Origin: Citrus sinensis
Lineage: Eukaryota; Streptophyta; Magnoliopsida; Sapindales; Rutaceae
Assembly: GCF_022201045.2 (NCBI RefSeq)
Contig: NC_068560.1
Span: 33,877,001 to 33,941,000, forward strand
Direction: 5' to 3'
DNA: 64,000 bases
The notes beneath the pieces were generated by a model, which saw only the letters and a program-made list of their open reading frames with translations, did not search any database and was not told the origin of the DNA. The position numbers and the translations under genes were made by a program. This document shows, piece by piece, positions 34,224-45,784 of the stretch (position 1 is the first letter of the stretch; each line of letters begins with the position of its first letter).

Positions 34224-37200
34224 ATGCCTCGTCGACGGGATGACGACGACGACGAGATGGACGCGGAGGAAGACGAGTACGACGAGCAAGTCATGGACGA
34301 TGAAATTGACGAAGAAGAAGAGGAAGAAGACGATCGCTCCAGCAGGAAGCGGAGGAGATCGCAGTTCATAGATGACGTGGCAGAGGAGGATGACGAAGAG
34401 GAGGAGGAGGATTATGACGATGATGAGGATTATGGAGGTGGTGGCGGCGCTGCCAGGAAGCCTAAGGCTAAGAGGAGGTCCGGTTCGGAGTTTTTCGATC
34501 TGGAGGCGCAAGTCGATAGTGATGAGGAAGAGGATGAGGAAGAAGGAGAAGACGGTATGCTTCTGAACAATTGATTCGGTTAATTTTAGATATTTGTTGT
34601 GATTGGGTTATTTTAGGGTTTGGCAATAGAAATTGGTAATTTGATAAGCTAGAAATTTAGATTTTTACTCATATATTCTTTTTTCTTTTTTTATGCTTTA
34701 GTTTATGGCAACATTATGAGAATAGAATGAACTTCATTACAAAGTAGAAATAAAATCTATTTAGCTTCACACTGAATTCTGTCCACAATGCCTAGAGAAC
34801 GTGTTGAAATCTTATGTAATTGATTAGCACTGCTGTTATGCTTCATTGGGTACTTTTAAGTGACAATTGGTCTCCATGGATTGGATGTTGCAGATATAGG
34901 GTGCATGGGGGGTGGATGTGGTGATGTTTTTATGTTTCTCTTTGATAGAAGTGCATTTAGTTTACAATGTAACTATTAGTGAGAGATTAGAATTCATGAA
35001 GTAGTGGTACAAAAGAATTTGGTCGTGTAATTTACAAATAAGATGATCTTTTTTTATTGCTTGTGAAGAGGATAGAGCTGCTGAAATGGACCTTTTATTT
35101 GTCAGAGGATGATATGTAGAAATAACTGACTGATTCTTGAAATTGAACCTCTTTGGCTGAGTGATACGAGACTTTCTGGTGTTAATAAAATTCACAATCT
35201 TTAGTCTGTTAGATATCATTGGGGGTGGGAAGTATTGGAAATCTGTTTTGTGAGGTCTAGGCTTTTGCAATTGAGCTTGTGGGTTCTTATTTGAGTCATA
35301 TCTTTTGGAATGAGTGCAAGAAATTATTTTACAATAGATATATTGAAGCCATAGCATGTAGTGATAAATGTCAGCATTGAGTCAACGAGGATACTAATTT
35401 GATATGTATATTCTTGATTAAGTAGTAGGCTGTGTAGTTTATATGAAACTTTGATTCTTCCTTGATTGAGATGATGGATAGGGTAAACTGTGTAACTTAG
35501 TCTTTTTGGTTCGAGTGTGTGTTGCAGTAACATTTCTTAACCAAAACAAAAACAAGCTGTTGCAGCAGCCATATTTTGGTTTTGGAAGACAATATCATCT
35601 TTGTAGTCTTGAATCTGGATCCTTAGATCGTTTAGCTGTGTAGAGGCTAATTTGGTCCTCGAAAGAGTATTTTCAATGAGGGTCCATTTTCCATTTTGGG
35701 TGTGTTTTCTTGATGTGTATATGCTTTCATTTACGGGAAAAAGTGTCCCAGCAACTGGTGAATTCCTGTTTCTATGGTTTCCCTTTTCAGCATTTGCCAC
35801 GTTATTTCTGTGAAGAAAGTATTATGTCAGCTAATTAAAATTATAGTGAATTGAGAGAAGATCAACCTTTTCAGTTATTCATGCACTTTTATTTTATCTC
35901 TTTCGGAAGACATTAATTATGTAAACTATACCTGTTTGCGTGCACACACTGAAGTTTGACTGTTTCTAGTGATTCTTGGATTTCATTTTCTTCTTCCTGC
36001 CCTCTCTGTTGTGCTGATTTACATATTGTTCAACATGCAGACTTCATAGTAGATGGTGGAGCTGAGTTACCTGATGAAGATGGTGGTAGAGGGATCCATC
36101 GCCGCCCACTTCTTCCTCGGGAGGATGAGCAAGAAGATGTTGAAGCTCTTGAGAGAAGGATTCAGGCAAGATATGCAAGGTCAAGTCACACAGAATATGA
36201 TGAGGAAACCACAGATGTGGAGCAGCAAGCTCTTTTGCCATCTGTTAGAGATCCAAAGCTCTGGATGGTTAAGTGTGCGGTATGTTATTTTATTTTATGC
36301 TCCTCCTTTTTGTTAGTTATCTACTTTGCTTGTTTATCTGTCCACCCCAAAATTTTCTTCTTTTTCTTAGTATTATTTTTATTATTATCTAGGCTTGTTA
36401 TATTGTTTAACTGTGTTAAGGAATGTTAGATTGGCCGTGAACGAGAGGCAGCCGTCTGTCTAATGCAAAAGTGCATAGATAAAGGATCTGAATTGCAGAT
36501 CAGGTCTGCTATTGCTCTTGATCATCTTAAAAACTACATCTATATTGAAGCAGACAAAGAAGCCCATGTGAAGGAGGTACATGATAAGTTTTGATCAAGT
36601 TGTACGATTATTGATGTGTAGATGCATAAATGATGATTTCAAAGATTGATCTATTGTTGTTTTGCTTCTTTTTCAGGCGTGCAAGGGTCTGCGAAATATA
36701 TATTCACAGAAAGTAATGCTTGTTCCAATAAGAGAAATGACTGATGTTCTTGCTGTTGAAAGCAAAGCAATTGATCTTTCTAGGGATACATGGGTCAGAA
36801 TGAAGATTGGTAATTATAAGGGAGACCTTGCTAAGGTACGATTTGTGAGTTTTGTATCCCATGTGATGCTCTTGCTCAATTTTTATTGATCTGACATAAA
36901 GTTTTGTGCTTTTAGGTAGTTGATGTGGATAATGTGCGGCAGAGGGTTACTGTGAAATTAATCCCCAGGATAGATTTACAGGCTCTTGCTAATAAACTGG
37001 TATGATTTTTGCTGCCTATTTTATGTTTTTTAACTCGCGTGTGATGGATATAATTTTTAAAGTTGTGTCAGGAGTTATATTAGTTATGAAGAGGTTTTCT
37101 ACTGTTAAACTTGTCAATGTGAAATATCTCCTGTGATATAGGAGAGTGTGCTTCGTAGGTTGGATTTTCCTTTTATTTGGTATCATTTGGTCTTTTGTTT

Positions 37201-40200
37201 TGTTAGTAGCTGGTATATGTTGTTAATCATGAGGAAATCTCGTTTTGGTGCACAGGAAGGTAGAGAAGTTGCGAAGAAAAAGCCATTTGTGCCGCCTCCA
37301 CGTTTTATGAATGTTGATGAAGCTAGGTATAATTGATTGTGTCCTTCTGTCTCAGAATATTTATTCTGAAATGTATGTGTAGCATAATTTTTTGCCTATG
37401 GTTTTTTTTTTGGTCCAGGGAGTTGCATATACGTGTAGAGCGTAGACGAGATCCAATGACTGGTGATTACTTTGAGAATATTGGTGGTATGTTGTTCAAA
37501 GATGGTTTCTTGTACAAAACAGTTTCGATGAAATCAATTAGTGCTCAGAACATACAACCAACTTTTGATGAACTCGAAAAGTTCCGGACTCCTGGGGAGA
37601 ATGGAGAAAGTGATATTGCTAGTCTTTCAACATTATTTGCGAACAGAAAGAAAGGGCATTTCATGAAGGGTGATGCAGTTATTGTTATCAAGGGAGATCT
37701 AAAAAATTTGAAAGGTTGGGTTGAGAAGGTTGATGAAGAGAATGTTCATATCAGACCAGAAATGAAAGGGCTTCCTGTAAGAATTTATGAATTTTAAGAA
37801 ATGTATTTTTTCTTTGAAAATAATTGTCCAGCATGTATCGGATACTAATTATTCTGGTCACCGGAATGACATTGCCTTTGAATGATTGATTTGTAGAAAA
37901 CCCTTGCCGTAAATTCAAAAGAGCTGTGCAAATATTTTGAACCAGGGAATCATGTGAAAGTTGTCTCGGGAACACAGGCAGGTGCAACTGGCATGGTTCT
38001 AAAGGTTGAGCAACATGTTCTCATCATTCTATCTGACACAACCAAGGAAGATGTAAGCCAAATACTTGTTTTCCCTTTTTTCTATTTGTGGGTTGAGGGG
38101 CATTGTCTTTGCAACATAGTACTGGACTTCATGATATGTTTTGATTGGAAAAACATTGAAGAGATAATAAAGACGTCTGTTCTCTTCAGATTCGTGTGTT
38201 TGCCGATGACGTTGTGGAGAGCTCTGAGGTTACTACTGGTATAACCAAAATTGGGGACTATGAGCTTCGTGATCTTGTTCTGCTGGAGTATGTTTCTGTT
38301 TCTTCAAGGATCAAGTAATTGCTATTCAGTATGCCATTCTCTGTCTTACATGTTTTGATTATTTGGTGCAGTAACAATAGCTTTGGGGTGATAATACGTG
38401 TGGAAAGTGAAGCTTTTCAGGTAAGTTTCCTTACCTCAAGGGCCAAATTGTGAATATACGTTTAAACATTCTAAGCATGTTACATGTTTTCAGGTTCTGA
38501 AGGGAGTTCCTGATAGACCTGAGGTTGCTCTTGTTAAGTTGAGAGAAATAAAATGCAAGCTCGAGAAGAAGTCTAATGTGCAAGATAGAAATAAGAATAC
38601 TGTTGCAGTGAAAGATGTTGTGAGGATTGTTGAGGGCCCATGCAAAGTACGATTCCCCTTTCAAATTTTGATTTGGATTATTAGTTAAGATGAGTGCTGG
38701 CTTATTCAATTTCTTTTTTTGTGTTGTTAGGGTAAACAAGGTCCTGTGGAACACATATATAGAGGAATTTTATTCATCCATGATCGACATCATCTTGAGC
38801 ATGCTGGCTTTATTTGTGCTAAATCTAGTTCTTGTGTTGTTGTGGGAGGATCACGTGCCAATGGGGACAGAAATGTAAGTCTTTTTGTTTATACTGTACA
38901 TTGATGTTTTATATTGGGGAGCATCTTTAGGTTTTGCTAGTGTCTTGTTAGCCCCTTAGAGCTCACTTGTGTTTCTAAAATTGCTTAGGGTGATGCCTAC
39001 TCAAGATTTAATAGTTTAAGAACACCACCTCGTATTCCCCAATCCCCAGGAAGATATTCTAGAGGTGGTCCTCCAGGTAATTGCTTGCCACTGAATCATT
39101 GCCCTGGTTGTTTACAGAAATTTGTCATTGCTGGTTGTTAATATTCTCAGCATGTTTAATGATTTTTTTAATTGAATTGGATTCTATTTCAGCCGGAGGA
39201 AGGAATAGAGGTGGAAGAGGAGGACATGATGCTTTGGTTGGGACTACGGTGAAAGTTCGCCTAGGTCCTTACAAGGGCTACCGCGGGCGGGTGGTAGATG
39301 TTAAGGGGCAATCAGTTCGTGTTGAGCTGGAGTCACAAATGAAGGTTGTTACAGGCAAGTTTCTGTTTATTTGGGAAGCATTTGTATCTTAATTTTTTTT
39401 TTTACTGGTTCTCTGTATGAACAATTGAAATTGTTCCATATGCAGTTGATCGAAGTATGATCTCTGACAATGTGGTTGTTTCAACACCGTACCGGTACAT
39501 AGAATTATTTTTTATATTGTTTTATCATTTTTTAATGTTAAAACTTACTGTACACGTGATTATGTTTTGCAGTGATACACCTCGTTATGGTATGGGAAGT
39601 GAAACTCCTATGCATCCTTCTCGAACTCCACTGCATCCTTATATGACTCCAATGAGAGATGCTGGGGGTATGTACTTCATGTTTGATGATCTGCTGGTTC
39701 TCTTTAGAGGCAACCTTTGGAAAAATATCTAATACTACTTCCTTCCAGTTTATACCTTTCTTGTAATTAAATCTTCTTTCCTGCAGCAACACCCATTCAT
39801 GATGGCATGAGGACACCTATGCGTGATCGAGCATGGAATCCTTATACACCAATGAGTCCACCTAGGTTTTGCACTGGATCTGACCATTCTGTCTTGTCTT
39901 CTATTTTTCTGGTTTCCATATAATGAGAATGCTTTGATTGATTGCTCTGTTAAATTTTAGTAGATCAAAGCAGTAGTATGCTGTTGAGGAGATAGACCCC
40001 ATTTTTTTTATGTTTTCCACATCCTAGCTTTTACATATCTAGTTGATGCAAGCTAAGGTTCTGTTTTAGTAATGCCCATGGTTTACAATTTTAAATGTTG
40101 AAAACAACATTCTATTTCTGAATTACTTTCCAAATTTCAGAGATGTATTTAAGTTGTCTTGGTATCGTATTGGTGCTGCATTTTGTCAGCACGACATCTT

Positions 40201-42072
40201 CAAATTATCACCATACCCCATGGTGTCTACAATGGTGAAAACCACCTAGATATGCATTTGGAGTTGAAGAGATCCGTCTTTTCAGATTTAGTTTTCTAAT
40301 TTATGAGGAAGACTTCATGTGAAACTAAACTGTAATAAAAAGCATTCATATTTCTTAAATATGTTTCACACCTGGGAACTTCTTGTATTCAATGGTCTTG
40401 TGAGTTCTGAATGCTAATGAGAAGATTTTGTTTTGTATGTTTTTTGATTAAATGATCTTTGAATTTTGACGACAACAATATAGGGATAATTGGGAAGATG
40501 GAAACCCTGGCTCCTGGGGAACCAGTCCACAATATCAGGTGGGAAGATTTTTAATTTGACACCATCAATGGTGAAAAATGTTCCATCTTCCCTCTTTTTT
40601 TTTGGGTTGAGAAGTAAAAATCATTGTTGTTTCTTCCAGCCAGGAAGTCCTCCTTCACGTGCATATGAAGCACCTACTCCTGGTTCAGGTTGGGCTAGTA
40701 CACCGGGTGGCAATTATAGTGATGCTGGAACACCAAGAGATAGCAGTTCGACTTATGGTAATTTGTTTGTTTTGACATTAATCATTGAACCATTCATTTC
40801 ATTTCTCCTTCCTTTTTCCCCCCCTCTCCCCCTCGTGTAACCAAACTTGAGTTGTTGTTGCAGTCAATGCTCCAAGCCCTTATCTGCCATCAACTCCAGG
40901 TGGGCAGCCAATGACGCCAAACTCAGCATCCTATCTTCCTGGCACTCCTGGGGGGCAGCCCATGACACCTGGAACTGGTGGTCTAGATGCTATGTCTCCT
41001 GTTATAGGTGTGGTCAAAAGTTTCCCATCTTTGCTAGTATACATTTTTTTTTTTTTTTACTCCCTCATGATTGATACGTTTAGATTTTGTTGCTATGAAC
41101 CTTTTTTCTTGGAATTCTTTTTCAGTATTTTGATTGTTTCTATTCTCTGATGTGATGTATGTGTTGCATATGTGAGCTTGTCATGCAAAACATTCTGCAT
41201 GTGAAGTTGTGCTCTGATGCATAATAGAGAAAAGTGGTTCCATTTATTGAAAAATTTGACAGCATAAGTACTTGAGCTCTGCTTCAGATTGCGTTAGTTT
41301 ATAGAAAAGCCAACTTAGGAACCCTATTTTGAGTAGCTATAATCTACTCAACAAAGCCATAATTTGCCCATTTGGATGTTGGTTTCCAAATCTAGTCTCA
41401 CGTTACCTATGAAAAAATTGTTAATGTTAGAAGTGTTTTTGAAGGCTTGAATATTCTTCCTTCCCTTTTAATTAGCTGTTCCCAGGATTTAAAGCTTACG
41501 TTCAATTGCAGGAGCGGACAATGAAGGACCATGGTTCATGCCGGACATCTTGGTACGTAGGTCCGGAGAGGAATCGGTTGTTGGAGTCATCCGAGAAGTG
41601 CTTCCGGTACGCATTCTTGTTGCTTGTTTGGTTTTATTTTGGTATTGTACGTGAATTTTGTACTGTAGTAATGGCGACAGTCCGGAGTGGTACTTCATGA
41701 GATGGAAATTGATGGCTTTTCTTAGTTTTGCATATTCATCCAGCGCACATTTCAGTTTATGTAAATGATGATGATGATGTAATAATAATAATAATATGTA
41801 GTTAACACTGGCACTCCGCGGTGCAGGATGGGTCATGTAGGGTGGTCCTTGGTTCAAGTGGGAATGGTGATACAATAACGGCGCTTCCAAATGAAATAGA
41901 GATAGTGCCGCCAAGGAAAACCGACAAGATCAAGATAATGGGTGGTCCACATCGCGGTGCAACAGGCAAATTAATTGGTGTGGATGGTACTGATGGAATT
42001 GTAAAAGTAGATGTCAGTCTTGATGTTAAGATATTAGACATGGCTATACTTGCAAAATTAGCACAACCATGA
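34224..42072 (+). CDS. SPT5: Transcription elongation factor SPT5 (DSIF large subunit), 22 exons
   Basis: Exons: 34224-34554, 36041-36279, 36430-36576, 36677-36835, 36916-36999, 37256-37326, 37419-37776, 37897-38052, 38190-38287, 38372-38420, 38494-38646, 38731-38874, 38989-39076, 39193-39354, 39446-39494, 39573-39667, 39787-39865, 40484-40538, 40640-40757, 40864-41007, 41512-41606 and 41827-42072. Together they encode 1039 residues, about the length of Arabidopsis SPT5. An acidic Asp/Glu N-terminus precedes the NGN domain (LWMVKCAIGREREAAVCLMQ), which pairs with SPT4. Several KOW modules follow (FMKGDAVIVIKGDLKNLKGW, KGKQGPVEHIYRGILFIHD, TVKVRLGPYKGYRGRVVDV). A C-terminal repeat region of TPMHPSRTPLHP and TPGGQPMTP type is a kinase and effector platform, and the protein ends in a last KOW (KIMGGPHRGATGKLIGVDG). 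It binds RNA polymerase II and controls pausing and processivity. Intron 14 is GC-AG. Confidence 0.97.
39355..39445 (+). other. GC-AG intron 14 of SPT5
   Basis: Exon 14 ends GTTGTTACAG and the intron starts GCAAGTTTC, with a TATGCAG acceptor. Only this placement joins VVT to VDRSMISDN in frame, and no GT donor nearby does so. The rest of the donor (CAG|GCAAGT) matches the strong consensus expected for GC introns. Confidence 0.8.
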
Positions 42073-42334
42073 GCAACATGGTTATAGACGAAAATTCATA
42101 GTGTATATTTGTTGTTCCTAAATTTTGAGTAAAATTTATTAGAGGATTTTCTTTCATGCGATGAATGGACGCTCTCATCATTTTTGTACTTTGTGCTTTT
42201 AGTAGGGTTTCACTTCCTGAGCGGCAATGATTGGTGCCAACTATTGACTTGTCAATTAAAGAAACTAATCAAAGCTTGTTCTGGCACATAACTTTTCCAT
42301 CCATCCATCCAAAACCTTTAAGCATGTAGTTGAA
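42073..42334. other. SPT5 3' flank
   Basis: Presumed 3' UTR and terminator of SPT5. The first part of this sequence, with the last exon, has a diverged copy at 60794-60925. Confidence 0.45.
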
Positions 42335-42958
42335 GAGGGGTGGCAATTCAAGTTAGATATGTATTTATTTAGTTTAATTGGATCTGATACTATATATTCA
42401 AAATCTTTTGAATATGGATATGGATGTTTATAAAATAATCAACTGGATACTGGATGAATATGGATATTAGATATTTAATTCATTTATGTTAAAAAATAAA
42501 GTAAGAAATTATATATATTTCCCATGATATCCATTTATTGAATGGATATCTCTTTTTATATTTTCAATTTTGCAAACCTTAGTTTATCTCTTTTAGTTTC
42601 ACACACTAGCCGCTCGTTCTTTGCTGGCCACTGATATCATCGACCGTCGCTTGTTTGCGGTTTATTAGTTATTCATGATTTTGCTCTCTCTTCTTTGGTG
42701 ATACAGTTGCTTCTTCTTCTTTTAATTTAGGATATCCTTGTCTCTATATTTCTCTAAATGCATCAATTACACGTGTTAGCTTTTGTTTTATGTTTTGATA
42801 TCAATTAATGGTCCAAAATGTCTTTTGAACTGTGGAAGTTACCTTTTTTTTTTTTTTTTGCTTGAATTTAATGCCATTTGAAATTTATAGGTAATCTGGT
42901 GTAATTCGCATGTTAATTTATGGTAATTAGGTGCACTCTCACCATCCGCATGTTCTAT

Positions 42959-43900
42959 TTCTCGCCCTTTTTTAAAAAATTTTAAGTGTGGATAACATCT
43001 TCTAAAAGGGTGGAGTTGTTTGAACATATGGGTAACCGCCAATTGAAGTTGAATTGTGCTAAGCGTTTGGTGTTTGATTGTACAACAAAATTGAATTCAA
43101 CATATTTGATGAAAGTTGCTTTGATCTTTAAAGATATTTGTACTTGTCTAAAGCATCGTGATAACCAATATAAGCAAGTATTTGCCTACTGAAGTAGTGT
43201 CGAAGTTAGCAAGAGTACTATGTGAGCATTTGAAGCCCTTGTATACCATGATAGAAATGTGATGTGAGGAAAAAATATGGCAAAAAGTATGTTAGAGAAG
43301 TTTGGAAAATATTGAGATGAAATTTATGGTGTGATGGCTGTTGTTGTTGTTGTATTGGATCTTAAATACAAAATGGTTTTAGTGGATTAATTCTTTTCTC
43401 ATATTTATGTACGTGAGTCATCAATTCAGATTGATAAAGTCTGTTTTCTTTGTTCTAACTTATGTACCAAAAGAAAAAAAAAAGTTTGTTAGGATTGAAT
43501 TTGACTAAAGGATTTGGTGAGTTTAGCGTTGTTTTTAGTTCTAGTTCTAATTCAGCTATGATAGGCATGCAAAAATTTAGTGTTTGCAAAAGTTTAAGTT
43601 AGTTGGATACTCACTTGGAAATGAAGGATAAGACTATTCTAAGTAATAGAGGATAAGACTATTGCAAACTTTGATATTTTTATGTGGTGGACGGTGAATA
43701 GAAGCAAATGTCCTATATTGTCAAAAATCACTAGAGATACATTAGTTGTTCTAGTCTCTATAATTGCTTTCGAGCCTACTTTTAGCACGAGGGATCAATT
43801 TTTAAGCCCGCATCGCATTAGACTTCATTTGAGTACATTAGAGGCTTAATGTGTACTCAGAATTATATATGGGTTCAATTGGAAAAAGTATCAAACTCAT
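42959..43900 (+). pseudogene. hAT transposase, C-terminal half, degenerate
   Basis: From about 42986 the frame reads RVELFEHMGNRQLKLNCAKR, then DCTTKLNSTYLMKVALIFKD, corresponding to the DxxTRWNSTYLML block of plant hAT transposases. In other frames further on come VVVLDPRYKM-like residues (about 43330-43375, here LDLKYKM) and then WWTVNRSKCPILSKITRDTL. Next is a decayed dimerisation block in which FSTRDQFLSPHRIRL stands where AFSTGGRVLDPYRSSL is usual, and a shifted EALMCTQNYIW. These are the Dimer_Tnp_hAT features. Frameshifts and stops separate the parts, so no active enzyme is made. Confidence 0.8.
43448..43674 (+). repeat. Direct repeat A of a duplicated hAT segment
   Basis: This roughly 227-bp segment begins CTTTGTTCTAACTTATGTAC and includes ATGAAGGATAAGACTATTCT. 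It recurs at 44487-44710 with about 5% differences. It lies between the LDPRYKM-like and WWK-like blocks of the transposase, so this copy is in its original context. Confidence 0.85.
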
Positions 43901-43949
43901 TTTCCTTCTGTATTTTTAATATATTAACTTCCCGGATTAGGAAATCGAA

Positions 43950-44440
43950 ATCATTAGTAGCATTTACTTCATAAAATAGAGTAAAAAATCAGAATCAAAA
44001 TAATGGGATTTACCCCAATTTCGGAATGGAGAATAGAAAATTGATTCCCAAGGGGTCCCCCATTCCCAGGAATGACCATTTGCCCCTTACACAAAATAAA
44101 AAAATTCCATTTTGTCCTCGGTTATAATTAATTAATATAATATTATAACCAATTAATTAATATAATTATTACTATTAATTAATATAGTTGTTGTTATTAT
44201 TATTATTTAATATATTATTAACAACAATTATTAATATAATAATTTTTGAATAAATTATTACTGTAATTAAAATAAAAACAATAATTATGACAATAGATCG
44301 TTAAGTACTTTTTAGTAATTTGTTATAATTTAACTCATTTCATAATTAATGGCAATACAACTCATTCTCATTCTGATTTATGTAGTTCAAGCAAACAACT
44401 TATTCGATTCCAGTTTAGTAAACGCATCATTTATTACAGT
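43950..44440. mobile_element. Possible MITE inside the hAT remnant
   Basis: The left part (about 43953) has GTAGCATTTACTTCATAAAATAGAG, then TCAGAATCAAAAT. The right end, reverse complemented, reads GATGCGTTTACTAAACTGGAAT, then TCAGAATGAGAATG, so the two ends are imperfect inverted repeats around an AT-rich centre. The style recalls Harbinger-type MITEs, but no convincing target duplication is visible and the boundaries are rough. Confidence 0.4.
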
Positions 44441-44486
44441 TTAGCCCACTGAAACAGTCAAGACCATTTATCTTCATCTAACATTT

Positions 44487-44710
44487 CTTTGTTCTAACTT
44501 ATGTAACAAAAGAAAAAAAAATATGTTAGGATTGAATTTGGCTAAAGGATTTGGTGAGTTTAGCGTTGTTTTTAGTTCTAGTTCTAATTCAGCTGTAATG
44601 GGCATACAAAAATTTAACGTTTGCAAAAGTTTAAGTTAGTTGGATACTCACTTGGAAATGAAGGATAAGACTATTCTAAGTAATGGAGGATAAGACTATT
44701 CCAAACTTTG
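44487..44710 (+). repeat. Direct repeat B of a duplicated hAT segment
   Basis: Second copy of 43448-43674, offset 1039 bp, lacking the rest of the transposase. It may mark a second truncated hAT copy or an internal rearrangement. Confidence 0.85.
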
Positions 44711-44713
44711 TTA

Positions 44714-45155
44714 TTACATTTGCTTGAATCCTAAAGACGCAGGACGATGTGATGTGAGTGAGATTGTATTTCTTAACATGCTATCTGGAAACATTTCCCA
44801 GACTCTGAAAGTGGCCAAAAAACCATCACTCCATGCACAAAATAAACATAAGTTAAAATAACTTGGTGTGTGGACCTCGACTTTTTGCTGCCATTGCAAT
44901 TGCCCAAATAAACTTGACTACTCCCTTCGCGTCTGAAAATATAACCTGCTAAATCTGGAATAAAGCATTCTACAACAGAAGCTTGCAGAAATGCACAATA
45001 TTCACAAAGATAGTGAAGGAACCATTACGTACCTCTTTAAAGGTTTCATGCATGTGTGATAAGTAATGTACGCACGGATATTCTTTGTCGATAGCTTCAA
45101 GAAAACTTATTAGTGTTCTTACCAAATCAGGACTCTCTAATGTTGTCAACACCAA
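44714..45155 (-). pseudogene. Unidentified gene fragment, two exon-like pieces
   Basis: On the minus strand the first piece (about 45035-45155) reads LTTLESPDLVRTLISFLEAI, then DKEYPCVHYLSHMHETFKE, and ends exactly at a GTACGT donor-like site. A second piece (about 44760-44950) reads GVVKFIWAIAMAAKSRGPHT in one frame before stops. The helical, leucine-rich character suggests a large scaffold protein; a plant NUP205-like nucleoporin came to mind, but this is a weak guess. The many stops in the second piece argue for a relic. Confidence 0.3.
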
Positions 45156-45335
45156 TTTTACCGATCATTAGTAACCAGAAATCAAATGGTGATTTTTCTC
45201 TATCTTTAACATTTACAGAATTTTTTACCATTCAAAAAACATATGCAGAAGTTTTTGAGCAGAAGTCTTGGATACATTACCATAATTATTCTAACAGCAT
45301 CAATTGATTTATAAAATGCACAGTCATCATCACTC

Positions 45336-45344
45336 TATAAATAA
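45336..45344 (+). promoter_or_regulatory. TATA box of the small cysteine-rich peptide gene
   Basis: TATAAATAA lies about 50 bp upstream of the candidate ATG at 45394. This is close, so the leader would be short. Confidence 0.5.
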
Positions 45345-45393
45345 TCAGATACTCCCCTAGTTAAACATCAACCAATTATTGTAAGAAATAGAA

Positions 45394-45784
45394 ATGGCAT
45401 CAGAAAAGCTTCAATTGATTGCTCTCGTCGTCCTCTCTCGCGCTCTCTTTTCTATATTTATTACTGATATATACTCACTTTTGTGTTATAATTATTCTTC
45501 ATTTTTACGTTATTATCATGTTATTAAATATTGTTTTTATAAATTTAATCTTTTTTAAGACTGCATTTAAAATGACTTTGATTTGATTTGATCTGATATG
45601 CGTAGAAATGGATGCTCAAGTAGCACCATTAAAGTGTACCTTCAATGAAGGAAGATGCGACTCGGATTTTGATTGTGCTATACGATTCGGATCTGGCGCT
45701 CAGTGCATGCCTGTAAATGGCACAACCCAATTCAAATGCTGCTGCATTAATAACTTACCCCCTCCTAGACCTAGTGATGACTAA
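45394..45784 (+). CDS. Small secreted cysteine-rich (defensin-like) peptide
   Basis: Exon 1 starts at ATG 45394 with a signal peptide-like segment MASEKLQLIALVVLSRALFS. The mature part is on a second exon from 45606 after a TAG acceptor: MDAQVAPLKCTFNEGRCDSD and on to the stop at 45782-45784. Seven cysteines follow the pattern C-x6-C-x5-C-x9-C-x10-C-C-C, then a proline-rich PPPRPSDD tail. A two-exon plan with the signal peptide on the first exon is standard for plant DEFL/LCR peptides, which act in defence or in cell signalling. The exon 1 donor is uncertain: a GT that leaves the right phase is at about 45511, longer than usual, with a weak consensus. An odd number of cysteines and the terminal CCC are unlike classical defensins. 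Confidence 0.6.

Larger units (their letters stand above)
42335..44710 (+). mobile_element. Remnant of an autonomous-type hAT transposon
   Basis: The left end reads AGAGGGGTGGCAATTCAAG, similar to the TAGGG(A/C)TGGCAAAA ends of the two short hAT-like elements in this window. It is followed by a cluster of GGATATGGAT / GGATACTGGATGAATATGG words, again a subterminal repeat arrangement. A dead transposase lies inside (42959-43900). The right end cannot be located: part of the transposase region is repeated at 44487-44710 and a MITE-like segment lies between. The boundaries are therefore approximate. Confidence 0.65.

Noticed and set aside
34133..34369. Serine-rich minus-strand frame
   Set aside because: It is the antisense shadow of the Asp/Glu repeats (GAY/GAR codons) in SPT5 exon 1.
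34962..35800. Several minus-strand frames of 69-131 codons
   Set aside because: They lie in SPT5 intron 1 and show no domain, start context or codon bias.
42839..43042. 67-codon minus-strand frame
   Set aside because: It runs antisense into the hAT transposase remnant and has no support of its own.
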